Shown here piece after piece: positions 51,503-61,855 of a stretch of 64,000 nt of DNA. Each line of letters opens with the position of its first letter. Position 1 is the stretch's first letter. The translations under genes and the position numbers were made by a program. This DNA comes from Vishniacozyma victoriae (lineage: Eukaryota; Basidiomycota; Tremellomycetes; Tremellales; Bulleribasidiaceae), in the NCBI GenBank assembly GCA_017654735.1, contig JADPYG010000002.1, positions 455,335 to 519,334 on the forward strand. Reading direction: 5' to 3'. Below the pieces are notes generated by a model. It did not search any database, was not told where the DNA came from, and saw only the letters and a program-made list of their open reading frames with translations.

Positions 51503-54500
51503 TCATCCTTGTCCCTTGTATCTCTGCTTTGCCCATTGTTTCCACAAATCAGCCCAGATCTCTTGCTCTGCTTCACCCGTCTCGCCCAGTCCGTACGGTG
51601 TTCCTATTCCTTCTCCCTCGTGACCTCGATCTTGAGATCGGATGACTGCATCACATAGAGTGTAAACACTCATTTGTAATGCCCGTCGTGTTGCTATAGC
51701 AAGAGGATTGTGTGGACGGGTAACACTTCGAACGTATGCTACCAAGACGGCAGGAGCATGCTTGCTGAATGGTGAAGCGAGAGCGGTATCTCGCGTCGAT
51801 TTTGCCGATCGTCGACTTCCAAAGGTCGACAGCAATCTACCAAGACTGATTGCCGAAGTCTCCTGGATAGAGTCGAAGGCGTTGCACAAGAAGCGGGCAA
51901 GAACCGGCAAAACGTGGACCACGAGATCGCTCCGCGTCAACACGGCGGCGTGGACGATATCGATGGCCATCGCATTGGGCGATAAGGATATTGTCGCGAT
52001 GATACGGCTCACGTCGGACACACGTAGGAGTTTTGACTGCCGTCAGCATGGGTCAACAAGGGAAAATGCTGTCTCACTCGAAGTCTGACAAAGGCTTTGA
52101 TTGCTCGAAGTTGGGCGCTACTTGGAGCGCTAGAGACATCTAGCAATGTGTCGAGCAGCGTTTCGCGACATTGTAAGATTGCTTTGCCGGAGCCTGCATA
52201 GTCAGTAACGATGCAATAACCATGACATACCTTGACGCCGTATACTCAACAGCTCGACCAACACAGTGTAACCGCCCGCCTTCTCCATGTCGTCTCTCGC
52301 GGCGGTCCACCTCAGACAGCATCCGATTAAGGATCCGAGATCCGAAGTCTTGTTTGCCAGTTCGACAACCTCTTTTTGAAGCGTGTCTGCTTATTAGCTA
52401 GACAAGGGCGGGAGGACGTACCCGAAGGAATCACGTCGCTTCTCGACATCAACAACTGCAAGTAGTCCAACAGCAAAGGGCCATCGCATTGAAGTCTCAG
52501 CAGTTCCAGTTCTGCTGGACCTAGACTGCGACAGTCGCCAAGCTGGAGCGGGAGATCTGGCATCACGACTAGAGTCAGCTCAGCTAGACGTGAGGAACGC
52601 ACCAGTTCCATCACACCACTGTCGCAGTTTTCGCATCGTCAGAAGGGTGTCTGCTGGCGTAGCTTGACTTTGTGCTTTGTTCATCTCGTCCACCATCTTG
52701 CCGAGTCGCGCCTTGACTTTGGCTGGAACCCTGCCAATCAGCCGACTCTATATGCAGTTGTCAGACTCACCTCGCAGCATCGTGCGCGACCGCGACCTCG
52801 GCGGCACAAGTTCTCGCAGTATCGTTCGAAAGGCTGCCAAGTAGTCGATCGAGCTCGCTCTCTGAGTTCATTGCCACCCTAGTCGGATCAGCGACAACAA
52901 TAGTACAGTACTCACTCGATGAACGCCTTGATTAGATCACGAGTGCAAGCGTTCACTCGAGAGTTGCCAGCGGCGTCCGCTTGCAGAGCAGTCCAATAAG
53001 AAAGGTCGATCTGCGGTCAGCACACTGAAATCCGGTAGAGGTTTACCTTGACAGATGATCCCCGAATCAAGTGGGCAAGCGCGTCTCGTATGGTACACTT
53101 TGTCGCAGCATCGGCAAGCGACTCCGATGTCTGAGCTCCGTGGACGATTGCTTGCCGCGCATCATCGTCTAGGACTATGGACGGCAGACTCGCAAGTAGT
53201 GCAAACATGGTTTCTGAAGATTCTCCTTTCGACATCCTGGCAAGTGTCGCTTTCAAGATGGCACCTGCTCGATCAGCGGCTCGGTCATGGGGTATAGGCA
53301 GCACTCACTCAGGACCCTAGGCATCTCCACCGTTTCGGCAGAGCTCAGAAGCCACTGCAACTCGAATTCTGCTCTTGTGGCAAAGAGACTGTCTAGCTGT
53401 TTCGTGCTAGCCGAGTGTCTATTAATCAGAGCCGCAGGCATAGATGACACTTACTCTATCGCCGACAGCCCCTCTCTGTCCAATGTGTCCCAACAAGACT
53501 GCGCAACATTTTTCTGTGCAGCCGCAACGAGCGAGTCTAGTAGATCCTCACTCTGTTTTGGTGCATCACCTATCCGGGCAACAAGCCATTGGCACTGGCT
53601 GTCAGCATGTACTCGGCGATGTAGAACTCACAGTCTCGTCTCGCAGCTCAGTATTTGACGCTTTGCCTGTGGCCGCCACCAGTTCGAATTCGGAATCAAG
53701 CCTCGCTCGAGTTTCTGGGGTCGAGATACGACCGAGGCGTACGAGAGCAGCCAGAGATAATTCGAAAGACATGTCGCGACGCTTTGGCTTGACGGGCAGC
53801 AACATACCTTCGATGGCGCCTACGAGCGAGGTGATCGAGGGTTCATTGTCGGTGCATAGAGCAATGGCCAGATATGAAATGATGTCGAGCGTGATTGCGA
53901 TCGACATGTCCAACGTCGTGATAGCTTGCACCCGGGATATCAGTTCGTCCACGATACTAGTGGTCTTCTTGATGGTGGCTAGTTGATGCCAAACGCCATC
54001 GCCAAACAACGGTCCCTTGACAATCAACCCATGAAGAGAGACTTTGGCTTCAAGTGTGCCGGATGCGGTCAAGAGCTGCTCCACACTGTTCAAGACCAGC
54101 GACACCCAGGCTTCAGGGCTTTGCGATAGGCGGTGGTAACGGCACGTGGCCGACAGCACGCTCTCTGCTTCTATCTTGATAGGACTGGGTGCCTGATTGT
54201 CAGCTGGAAAGGTGACAATGGGGACGCACTGCTAGACACCAGGCCATTGTATTCTCTTCGACATTTGTGGCCGAGTGATCCAGCTCCTCTGCGATAGTCA
54301 AGAATGATAGTATCTCGCCAACGGTTTCGGTATTGGGATGCCCTCGCAGTAGGGCCTTGGCGTTTTCAATGTCCAACACAAGGACGTTCCTCCAACTTTG
54401 ATCCGTTTCCACATACAGTCCCCATGCATTAACATTTTCCCAAATTCTTCTGCGGCACCTCCACAAATCGCATTCGGCCAGTTCGACGCCTATGGAAAGA

Positions 54501-55441
54501 AGCATCCCCTGTACCTCACTGGTGGCGGTACACAAGAATGATCTGACCTTTCCATTTGTGTAGGTCTGATACGGAGTTTTGCTCGAAGTTGGTTGTACAA
54601 AGATGTCGTACCTGTGGTTGCGGACAGACGATTCCAGGGCGCAGAGTAGACGAGGTATGAATTGCAGGGTGGATTTCGTGGACGGTAGAGCTTCCAGAAG
54701 AGACAGGGCGGTCTTTGCGATCCTGAGCGAGCTGACGGGAAAGATGATGGAGCCTAGGATGTCGGTATCGAGGAACGTGTGCTGCGCGAAAGCTTTTGAA
54801 ATGTCGGTAAGGGTGTTCTGAACAGCCAGACTGTTCTAGACTCGGTCAGCTTGTTCTGGGGACCCAATTCACAGCGAGCCTACCTTTTTAGATATCGGCA
54901 TAAGAGCTATCGAGTCTCCGACCTTGGACTCGATGACGTGCACGAGGTCCCTGTCTAGCAGCGAGCCTCCATCGCCGAGATATTTCATCATCTCGACCCA
55001 GACCTCCACCCAGGCATCCGAAGAAGCTACACATCGCCGCACTCCATCTTCCCATAGCTTATGCGATCCCAATTTCGATTGCCCAGAAGCCGAGGACAGT
55101 GTGCGAAAGTATAGTGACAATAGATGTGGCGGCAGGGCCTGTGAGGTGAAGCTCAATATTGAGGCCAGGAGATCCAGCTGCGCCTGGTCGAATGAAATGC
55201 CTGAAGCAGCCCTAAACCAGTCAGCGTGGTCCAGTCCCTCCTTGATATGCACTTGCCCCTTGCTTTCTTTCTCCCAGATACTGTATATCCAGTCTCGAAT
55301 GATGTCTGCCTTGCCGGGTATGTCGCTTGATTCGCTCCAGACCCGTCGCGCGATAGCGATTTTCGAAGGTCCATCCGGACGAGGAGGATCCTGAGGTGAT
55401 CTGAGGAGGCGAATGAGACTGTTTGGACCAGCTATATCCAT
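51503..55441 (-). CDS. Urb2/Npa2-like ribosome biogenesis protein
   Basis: A large helical-repeat protein in about a dozen exons. It starts MDIAGPNSLIRLLRSPQDPP, with Leu-rich helices throughout. The C-terminal 120 residues match the Urb2/Npa2 C-terminal domain pattern: SLGRLLSTF, then SKHAPAVLVAYVRSV, a block of IATRRALQMSVYTLCDAV and the end EQEIWADLWKQWAKQRYKG, where family members end in a KGxG-like segment. Urb2 acts early in 60S assembly in the nucleolus. Only the C-terminal part is diagnostic; the N-terminal three quarters are too diverged to assign. About 1,100-1,200 residues, near the yeast size. Confidence 0.55.
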
Positions 55442-55551
55442 TGCAGGCTAGTGGTTACAAGTGAAAGGCAATAAGTACATATATTGGTATAACATGTACA
55501 AAATCTCGATAAATGATGATCTACGAGCAAAAATGCTTCCGTCGGAAAGAC

Positions 55552-57199
55552 TCATTCTTGCTTTCTCGTTACTACAGATGTTCCAGTCGAGGTTACCGAC
55601 TCGGACCGTCCCTAATGTCATCAGCGTGATACGGCAGAGAGTATGGACCGAACATACCCCTCTTGATTGTAGTGGAGCAACGTATCCTTCACGCTGAGCC
55701 CTCAAAGTTCGTAAGTCTTGCTCGACGCGGTCGACTTGGCGTTTCATGTCGCACAGAGCGGCACCAGCCACCAACACTCCATCCAATGCCTCCAGATTGT
55801 TTCTCGTAGGCATCACCAGTCGCTGTGTCTCTACGCCCAGCTCCGCCATGAGTTCGTTGATCCTAAGAATAACGTGTGACTTGGGTACGGGTAGTTTGGA
55901 GGACCGGAGGTAAGCCGGCACATGAGGTGGATGCTTGGCAGCGAGATGCGAGGTGTTGGGCAGGACTACGGGCGGAGGGACACGATATATGCAGTAGGCG
56001 GCATCTTGAGTCAGCCACGTCACACTCGGCAAGACTTACCATGAGCAGCATCCTCTTTCTGCTTTTTCGTAGTTGGCACTGGACTGGCAGGTACCTCTTC
56101 CTCTGCGCGCTTTCTCTTTTTGGCCTAAGGGTTAGCATAGCTTTTCTATAGAGTCAACATACCTTGTCGACTCCCAGTATCAATTCAGTATGGTCCTGAT
56201 CCAGCTCGACCAGTCCGCTGTCAAGTCCCATAACGGTCCTCATGAGATCGTCTCTGTCGGCTCTGTATCGCTTCTCCACCTGCTCCAGTCGCTTGATCTC
56301 TACGTAGAGAGCTTCTTCCTCGGCGATCTCTGCAGCAGTGAGGTGGTATAGCTCAGAAGCATACTGTTTTCGCCTGATCTCGCGCGCTGATGTTTAGCAT
56401 ACACCACCTGAATTTGAATGTCAGACTCACCCTTGTCAAAAGTGTGAGCTTTGATTTGCTGATCCTGAACAGCGGGATCGCTGGCAGTCCTTGTGCGAAT
56501 CAGACGACGACAGACTGCGAAGTAGCGGTCCTTGATTTCCTGCCATCAGCATTGACCCAAAAGCATGTCTCACCTCTACGGTCCGACGCCCGGTATTTTG
56601 GAAGGAGTAGCGGTCTGCGGCGACTATGAACCTCAGGTCATATTCACGAAGCAAGTTGAACAGATATGTGGTCTCTTGTGATGTCCAATTCGGATCCGTC
56701 AAGTGTTGATCGTACTCGTATTGGCTATACTCCATGACAGACGGGCCATGGAGGTTGAAGGATCCAAAGTATTCGACTGATATGAGTGGAAGTCACACAG
56801 TACTACTCACCCGACTGTTCGGGCTGCCCGTCGCTGACTCGGACCCAATGTCGGAGGCTGTGTCGACCCTGTGGCTGCCGGATCAGAGGTGTAAATGGAA
56901 GGTTCTCCCTGCAAGTTCAGCCAGCTACAGGAGCGTTTCAATGATACAGCTTACCACCGAGCGTCTTTGATCTTTGGCTTCGGTCGTTCTCGATACTTTG
57001 TAGCCGACAGGGCAGCTTGCGTTTCCGCCAAGAACGGAGCATTGTCGCCAATAAGGGCGTACAGTTCGCGCGAGATACCATCTGGCTTTTTTACGGTAGA
57101 CACTGACCGACGGGGAGGGTTGTGTTGAGACGTAGATGATGAAGCGTGATCTTCCCGGGACGGTAGGTCCAATATGGAACGGACATCGCTGGATGACAT
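55552..57199 (-). CDS. SWC4: SWC4/DMAP1, subunit of SWR1 and NuA4 complexes
   Basis: Shared subunit of the chromatin complexes that exchange H2A.Z and acetylate H4. N terminus MSSSDVRSILDLPSRE, then a region with KPDGISRELYALIGDNAP. The SANT/Myb-like domain is visible as DPNWTSQETTYLFNLLREYDLRFIVAADRY, with conserved Trp and EEIKDRYFAVCRRL after the intron. The DMAP1 domain continues into the C-terminal helices LVELDQDHTELIL and RINELMAELGVETQRLVMPT. The last intron (GTATGT...CTGATGACATTAG) is needed to reach the stop at 55552, giving a short Ser/Thr tail. About six exons. Shares a 148-bp divergent promoter with NAA10. Confidence 0.85.
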
Positions 57200-57347
57200 G
57201 ATGTATGATAGATCAAGTGCACAACAGTAACGATAGATTGTGTAGATTGCAGCACTTTAAGTGGGTGGCATAAACAACAGATTGCAACTCAGCGTTCTCT
57301 CCATCTTGATCCTTCGTTGTTCTTTAGGCTCATATCACTACTTCACC

Positions 57348-58028
57348 ATGGATATCAGGCAAGCTACGGTAAGTCGTGAGATATCTCGTCCATGTGTGCC
57401 CATATTAAAAACTGTATAGATCGACGACCTGCTTGGAATGCAGAATGCAAATCTGCTCAATCTGCCAGAGAATTACACTTTCAAGTACTGTAAGCCTTCA
57501 TTATCTCCGCCCGTTGTAGGCTGACTGCCAGACCTATATCACGCACTGACGTGGCCCGAGCTTTCGTATGTGGCTGTCGATCCAAGTGGCCGCATAGTAG
57601 GATATATCTTAGCAAAGATGTAGGCCGCCTACCTAGAGCGACATTCAGGCGCTGATCCAGCAGGGAAGAGGAACCTACCGATGAGCCGAGTGGACATGTC
57701 ACTTCAATCTCTGTATTACGTCCTTACCGTCGACTGGGGCTGGCGAACCGTCTCATGAAACAAGCACGTGAGTTCTGAGCCCTGAAGGCCAGTCTCGTAG
57801 TCACTGAACGAAGCAGAGGAGGCCATGGTGGCTCACTACAACGCAGCGCATATCACTTTACATGTACGCAAATCAAATCGAGCTGCGATTTCCCTGTATC
57901 GAGACAGTCTGGGGTTCGAAGTGAACGCGATGGAAAAGGCATACTGTGAGTCAGTCGGCATTCCCATGCGCTAACTAGCAGATGCCGATGGCGAAGATGC
58001 GTATGGAATGAGATATCTTTTCAGGTAG
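57348..58028 (+). CDS. NAA10: N-terminal acetyltransferase catalytic subunit NAA10 (Ard1)
   Basis: Acetylates the N-terminal residues of nascent proteins as the NatA catalytic subunit. Start [26 protein letters not shown] matches NAA10. The acetyl-CoA pyrophosphate loop reads [13 protein letters not shown] (R/Q-x2-G-x-G/A). [16 protein letters not shown] and [21 protein letters not shown] are also typical. Short introns lie at about 57371-57418, 57487-57531, 57618-57662 and 57771-57818. The C terminus after YAMRYLFR is absent, so the acidic tail of the human and yeast protein is missing: about 160 residues in total. Probable NatA partner NAA15 not in the window. Confidence 0.9.
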
Positions 58029-58047
58029 CCAGATGACGAGAAGAAAG

Positions 58048-58478
58048 TCATGTATGTATCCTATCAAACCGTTCAAGTGCGAGCAGGTACCTACCATGCT
58101 TGACGCCGGTCACTTCCTGGGCTAGATGGTGGTCTTCTGGCCCAGTCGAAAGTATGAGCCCCCACAATCGAAACAGGGCAGCACGGCTATTCCACGCAAT
58201 CTGGATTGATCTCGGGTACCTCTCACTGATAGCATCCCTCCATTCATTCTGAGCCATACATGTCGGTACTGATGTGAGCTTGAGGGCAGACGTGATGGAA
58301 ACCCAAGTCTCTCGCTATGATATACTCTCTCGACAACTGTCCAGTGTGTCGGTCCTACCTGTAGTGGCATAGTTCGCTGGACACTCCGTATAGCACAGCA
58401 AAAGCGCGACATTGCACTTGAATGTAATGACCTATAATGATCTTTGAGGAATGGAACATCCCATTCGGCTTGGTCCAT
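58048..58478 (-). CDS. Possible small two-exon gene, unrecognised
   Basis: Starts MDQAEWDVPFLKDHYRSLHS and could splice at a GTAGGT donor near 58360 to a second part with NEWRDAISERYPRSIQIAW and LFRLWGLILSTGPEDHHL, ending at 58048. Both parts look like plausible helical protein. No family recognised. The intron would be about 110 nt with an unclear branch site. It lies against the 3' end of NAA10, with the two stop codons about 20 bp apart. May be only a chance ORF. Confidence 0.3.
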
Positions 58479-58480
58479 AT

Positions 58481-59381
58481 ATCTACAAGAGTAGCGCTTC
58501 GGAGAGAGAGCATTGCTAGTCCACTGAACCTTTCATCAATTCTTCTTCATTGGTGGATCTTTCCTAGCTAGTCCCATCTTTACTCTTCTTTATTGTTGTT
58601 ATTGTCGACTTACCCTAAACACCACAGTTCATCTCTGACCGTCTGTAATCAACCGCAGAAAATAAGAAAGGTAGGGAAGGAAGACTCAGAGTACTTTTTC
58701 TTCGGTCTTGTTTGCAACTCCTGTTATATCCCTGCCTATGGATAGTATATCTATTACCATGTTACACCATGCCAGACCGGTACACTCCACGCCAAATCAT
58801 ACCAGTATGCTCTGCACCACACTTCTCCAACCCATGACATGCCAGAATATGCCGTGACACTCATACCATGCCAGACCAGAGTAACCTGCACTGTTGGACC
58901 CGGAGTATATAAACCACCTTTTGACTTGAACCTTCTGGACTTGTTTTGACTATGTTTGACATTCCCCAATTCCTATTTCTGTTGTCCTCGAGAGCACTCC
59001 AGACTTGGGTGAACATTGGAAGAATGATAGACTGATCTACAACTCAAGTACAGCTCCCATATGTATTGTGACTTTTCTTTTCAGGCGGAGAGTGTGGGGA
59101 ATCTTCATCGATAATTTGTCAACATGTTGCGGGTTTGCGAGTGGTCTTTGTGATTTTCGTTGCTCTTGGTTCATATTTGACTTTGTTATCTGACAAAAAG
59201 CCTGACAAAATTGAAGCCACAATAGATCGCGTCCATTGTACAGGCATGTAGAATCTCCATGACCGGACCGCTAGGTTGAAGATAAGCAAAGTAAAGGGAT
59301 ATATACGACTAGACGTGTGTAGACTGAGTGGATGTCACTCATAATACTGGTCCACTCTGTCTTGCCCATCTCCAATACACG
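58481..59381. other. Gene-poor stretch with weak repeats
   Basis: No convincing gene. Between 58765 and 58885 several copies of a short accatgccagacc-type motif are seen, not a clean tandem. A TATA-like tatataaacc lies at 58907. It forms the left border of the mobile-element-rich end of the window. Confidence 0.4.
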
Positions 59382-59386
59382 ACCTT
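59382..59386 (+). repeat. Target-site duplication, left copy (ACCTT)
   Basis: ACCTT immediately before the TG of the 157-bp solo LTR, matched by ACCTT at 59544-59548 on the other side. Confidence 0.8.
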
Positions 59387-59543
59387 TGTGAGAATGTGGC
59401 GACTTCACTTGGTGATCAAGGGGTAGTGTTTCATATTGCTTCCTTTCAGCACCGCTTTTCCTTTGTTCTCCTTCTAGCTACATCTCTCTCTTGTACTTCA
59501 TCTTTCTATGTATCTATCACATCGGCTTTAAGTGAATCTCACA
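59387..59543. mobile_element. Solo LTR, 157 bp
   Basis: The unit begins TGTGAGA and ends TCTCACA, a perfect 7-bp inverted terminus of the TG...CA type, and is flanked by exact 5-bp duplications ACCTT. The body is pyrimidine-rich. These are the marks of a retrovirus-like LTR inserted by integrase. No internal region or reverse transcriptase is seen here, so it is a solo LTR, or possibly a small MITE. Its 127 innermost bases recur as a reverse-complement copy at 63874-64000 with a single mismatch. Confidence 0.8.
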
Positions 59544-59993
59544 ACCTTCGCTCACCACGAGGACCAAGCGCCACTGGTATACGAAATTGAAGTTGGCATC
59601 AAGCTGCACGTCTCCGGAGGATCTGCAGCAAAACTCGAATACGGCATACCACCTCCCCTCACCACTGAAATGTGCAAACGGCTGAGGATTGACCTTGCTG
59701 CATGGTCTGACTACGGAGACGGACTAGAGGAAGATATCATTGCTCCAGCATTACGCGAATGCCCTAACGGTTACGAGCTGGCTCTACTCGGAGAAGGGCC
59801 AATTGGATATGTAAGCCCAGAGTCATCCCCGGCGTATCCTCAAGCGGACTTGCTCATGCGATCACCCACGGGCTCTCCCTCGACTTACCACCCCTTCTCA
59901 CCTATTCAATACATACAATCCCCTCCCCAATTCATCACTGAAAGTTCTCAGATAGACTGCCTTATATATTCTCCACTTAGTGAAGATTTCTAG
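59544..59993 (+). pseudogene. ORF fragment split by LTR insertion, unrecognised
   Basis: An open frame of about 150 codons runs from the LTR to the TAG at 59991-59993, with segments such as EIEVGIKLHVSGGSAAKLEY and YHPFSPIQYIQSPPQ. Across the LTR, ACCTT continues in the same frame upstream for about 18 codons to 59328 before a stop. The frame therefore pre-dates the insertion. No family recognised, and no start or upstream exon was found. A disrupted gene remnant is the best description. Confidence 0.5.
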
Positions 59994-60401
59994 AAGTCGT
60001 AATCAGTCCTAGTCTTAGCCAAGTAAAGCAATCATGTAATCAATACTTTTTCCAATCGTCCAGTCTGCAACACAAATAAGTTATGAGCATTTAGCAAATC
60101 TACGCGTACCCTCCTGCAAGCGATCTCACCTCAATGGAACGAATAAAGCAAATGCTACAGCAGCACGCCGAGCACTTCAAACACTCAATCGGGACACATC
60201 TTAAAACGGCTAACAATGACAAATATTGACTCGAATTAGGCCCCTGATAAAATGATACTAATGTTCATCAAACTAGAGACCAGCCGCGAATTAAATAATG
60301 TTTCCAGTTGACTTGTCAAACACAGGAAACAATGACAATTTTATAAGTGATCGTGCCAAGTGGGAACGTGCCATGCTTCCACCACAACGAATCTCTATAT
60401 G

Positions 60402-60472
60402 TGCTGGATTCTACCACTACACCAAAAAGCAATTTGCTTCTTGGATAAGGAGCAGAACCTTTATATCTGACA
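60402..60472 (-). repeat. 71-bp LTR, downstream copy of TRIM
   Basis: Identical to 60620-60690 and to the reverse complement of 61491-61561. Bounded by the polypurine run on one side. The flanking five bases (atatg on the left) match no other end. Confidence 0.8.
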
Positions 60473-60480
60473 CTCCCCCG
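60473..60480 (-). other. Polypurine tract candidate
   Basis: CGGGGGAG on the minus strand sits directly before the TG of the 3' LTR, where plus-strand priming would occur. Confidence 0.55.
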
Positions 60481-60606
60481 TGCGACATTCCAAGATGTTG
60501 GGTGTAGTACGTTTTTGAGGCAGTCTGCTGCCGCCTGTGCTAAGGATCAATGCCGCCGCTCCAGGGAGTTGAACCGCCGATCTTAGATATATGTAACCAG
60601 GGGTTT

Positions 60607-60619
60607 GGTGCTGTTACCA
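60607..60619 (-). other. Primer-binding-site candidate
   Basis: On the minus strand TGGTAACAGCACC follows directly after the CA end of the 5' LTR. It begins TGG like most tRNA-primed sites. The tRNA it would match was not determined. Confidence 0.5.
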
Positions 60620-60690
60620 TGCTGGATTCTACCACTACACCAAAAAGCAATTTGCTTCTTGGATAAGGAGCAGAACCTTTATATCTGACA
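60620..60690 (-). repeat. 71-bp LTR, upstream copy of TRIM
   Basis: Identical to 60402-60472. It contains a tRNA-like A box (TGGTGTAGTGG, 60642 to 60632 on the minus strand) near its 3' end. The five outside bases read acgca on the plus strand. Confidence 0.8.
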
Positions 60691-61490
60691 ACGCAAACGA
60701 CCGACCGTGACTGGATACCGGAATACATCTTGTCGTTGTCACTACCTATTTGAGTCGGGATTGGGTGATCTGCGGCATGCTGCCGACCTCGGATGTAATA
60801 GCCGTTCATCACATTTTCTCTGTGTGGAATCGCGACTAATTTCCCCCTTGACCGTCGATACCATGATAGGCCACCTGCTTGGCAAGACCTAGGATAAACG
60901 TCCTGGTATTCTCAACTTGTTGTATGCCAGATGGAGCATATAGAGCACCAATTGTCTGCATGGTCTCAATGGACTTGTCAGAACATCTAAGTAGGTTGCC
61001 AAGACTCAGAGAACCTCGGCAAACTCTGATTGCTGTGACTTATTGTACTGTTTTTTAATACACCTGTAGCTCTATCTATCTTCATATAGTACTGTTATAC
61101 AATCATCACTGCTCACCTCTTCCATTTATTACCTCTTTGATGCTACCTCAACGACCATTTGACCTAGCGGCACTTCAACGCCCTTAGCTCATGATTGCCA
61201 AAGCTTGGCAAAGATATTCCAAACTCTACAAGACAGATCTATCTGAGCCACGCTTGTTCTTGAGCTGGACGTCAACACCTATTGTTGGTCGACGTAGCCT
61301 AGTGACACCGTCTCTCTCTGAAAGCCGTGCTCTCGTTCTTCGTATCGGCCACCTGATGTTTTGCGAGCTGATTTGACGAGATCTCGTTGCGGCATTCCCA
61401 TCTTTGCTGTAATCTACATTTTGAGTGGATGATCTCCTGTCTGGGAGCATTATTCACATTGAAACTGTCTTAGCCCGTCGAATACTGTCC
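60691..61490. other. Segment of 800 bp between inverted LTRs, no gene seen
   Basis: Only short ORFs are present. The region lies between the TRIM's outer LTR and a third, inverted LTR copy, and flank evidence suggests it was flipped (see findings). Confidence 0.4.
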
Positions 61491-61561
61491 TGTCAGATAT
61501 AAAGGTTCTGCTCCTTATCCAAGAAGCAAATTGCTTTTTGGTGTAGTGGTAGAATCCAGCA
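61491..61561 (+). repeat. 71-bp LTR, inverted third copy
   Basis: Begins TGTCAG and ends CCAGCA on the plus strand and is identical over all 71 bases to the reverse complement of the two TRIM LTRs. The five bases to its right are tgcgt, the reverse complement of the acgca beside the TRIM's upstream LTR. The five to its left (tgtcc) do not match. Confidence 0.8.
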
Positions 61562-61855
61562 TGCGTGACATCCCATATAGAGCATATGTAGACTGTTATC
61601 CAGCTGTCTCACTCTTGTAGAGAAGCAGGTCCAGGCAAAGGCTGCCTGCCAGATTTTCTCCTTCGTCACCACTCATCCTCGTCGGACTCTCTCCTTCTTC
61701 ACCCCTCATCCTCGTCTTTCTCACCGCTGCTCTTTCCTCTCATCTCAATAAGTTCATTTGGGTCAGACAGGGTGTGAGACACCTCACTACCTTCCATGTT
61801 CCACACACTCTCTTCTTTGCTACAACCACCTCCATCGCTTATACTACCTGACAAT
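61562..61855. other. Gap between repeats, nothing supported
   Basis: About 290 bp with a pyrimidine-rich stretch (for example ctctctccttcttcacccctc) and no convincing ORF. Confidence 0.35.

Larger units (their letters stand above)
60402..60690 (-). mobile_element. TRIM-like miniature LTR retroelement, 289 bp
   Basis: Two direct repeats of 71 bp, identical base for base (60402-60472 and 60620-60690), flank a 147-bp internal region. On the minus strand each repeat begins TGTCAG and ends CCAGCA. Right after the upstream repeat comes TGGTAACAGCACC (60607-60619 region), a primer-binding-site-like start. Right before the downstream repeat comes CGGGGGAG (60473-60480), a polypurine-tract-like run. 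No coding capacity. This is the layout of a terminal-repeat retrotransposon in miniature. Confidence 0.75.

Noticed and set aside
58765..58885. Tandem repeat or CRISPR-like array
   Set aside because: Units of the accatgccagacc type are too few and irregularly spaced; no CRISPR is expected in a fungal nucleus.
60560..60650. tRNA gene with intron (A and B boxes present)
   Set aside because: Acceptor, anticodon and T stems pair poorly by eye; the same first half occurs in three LTR copies, so it is part of an element and not a working tRNA.
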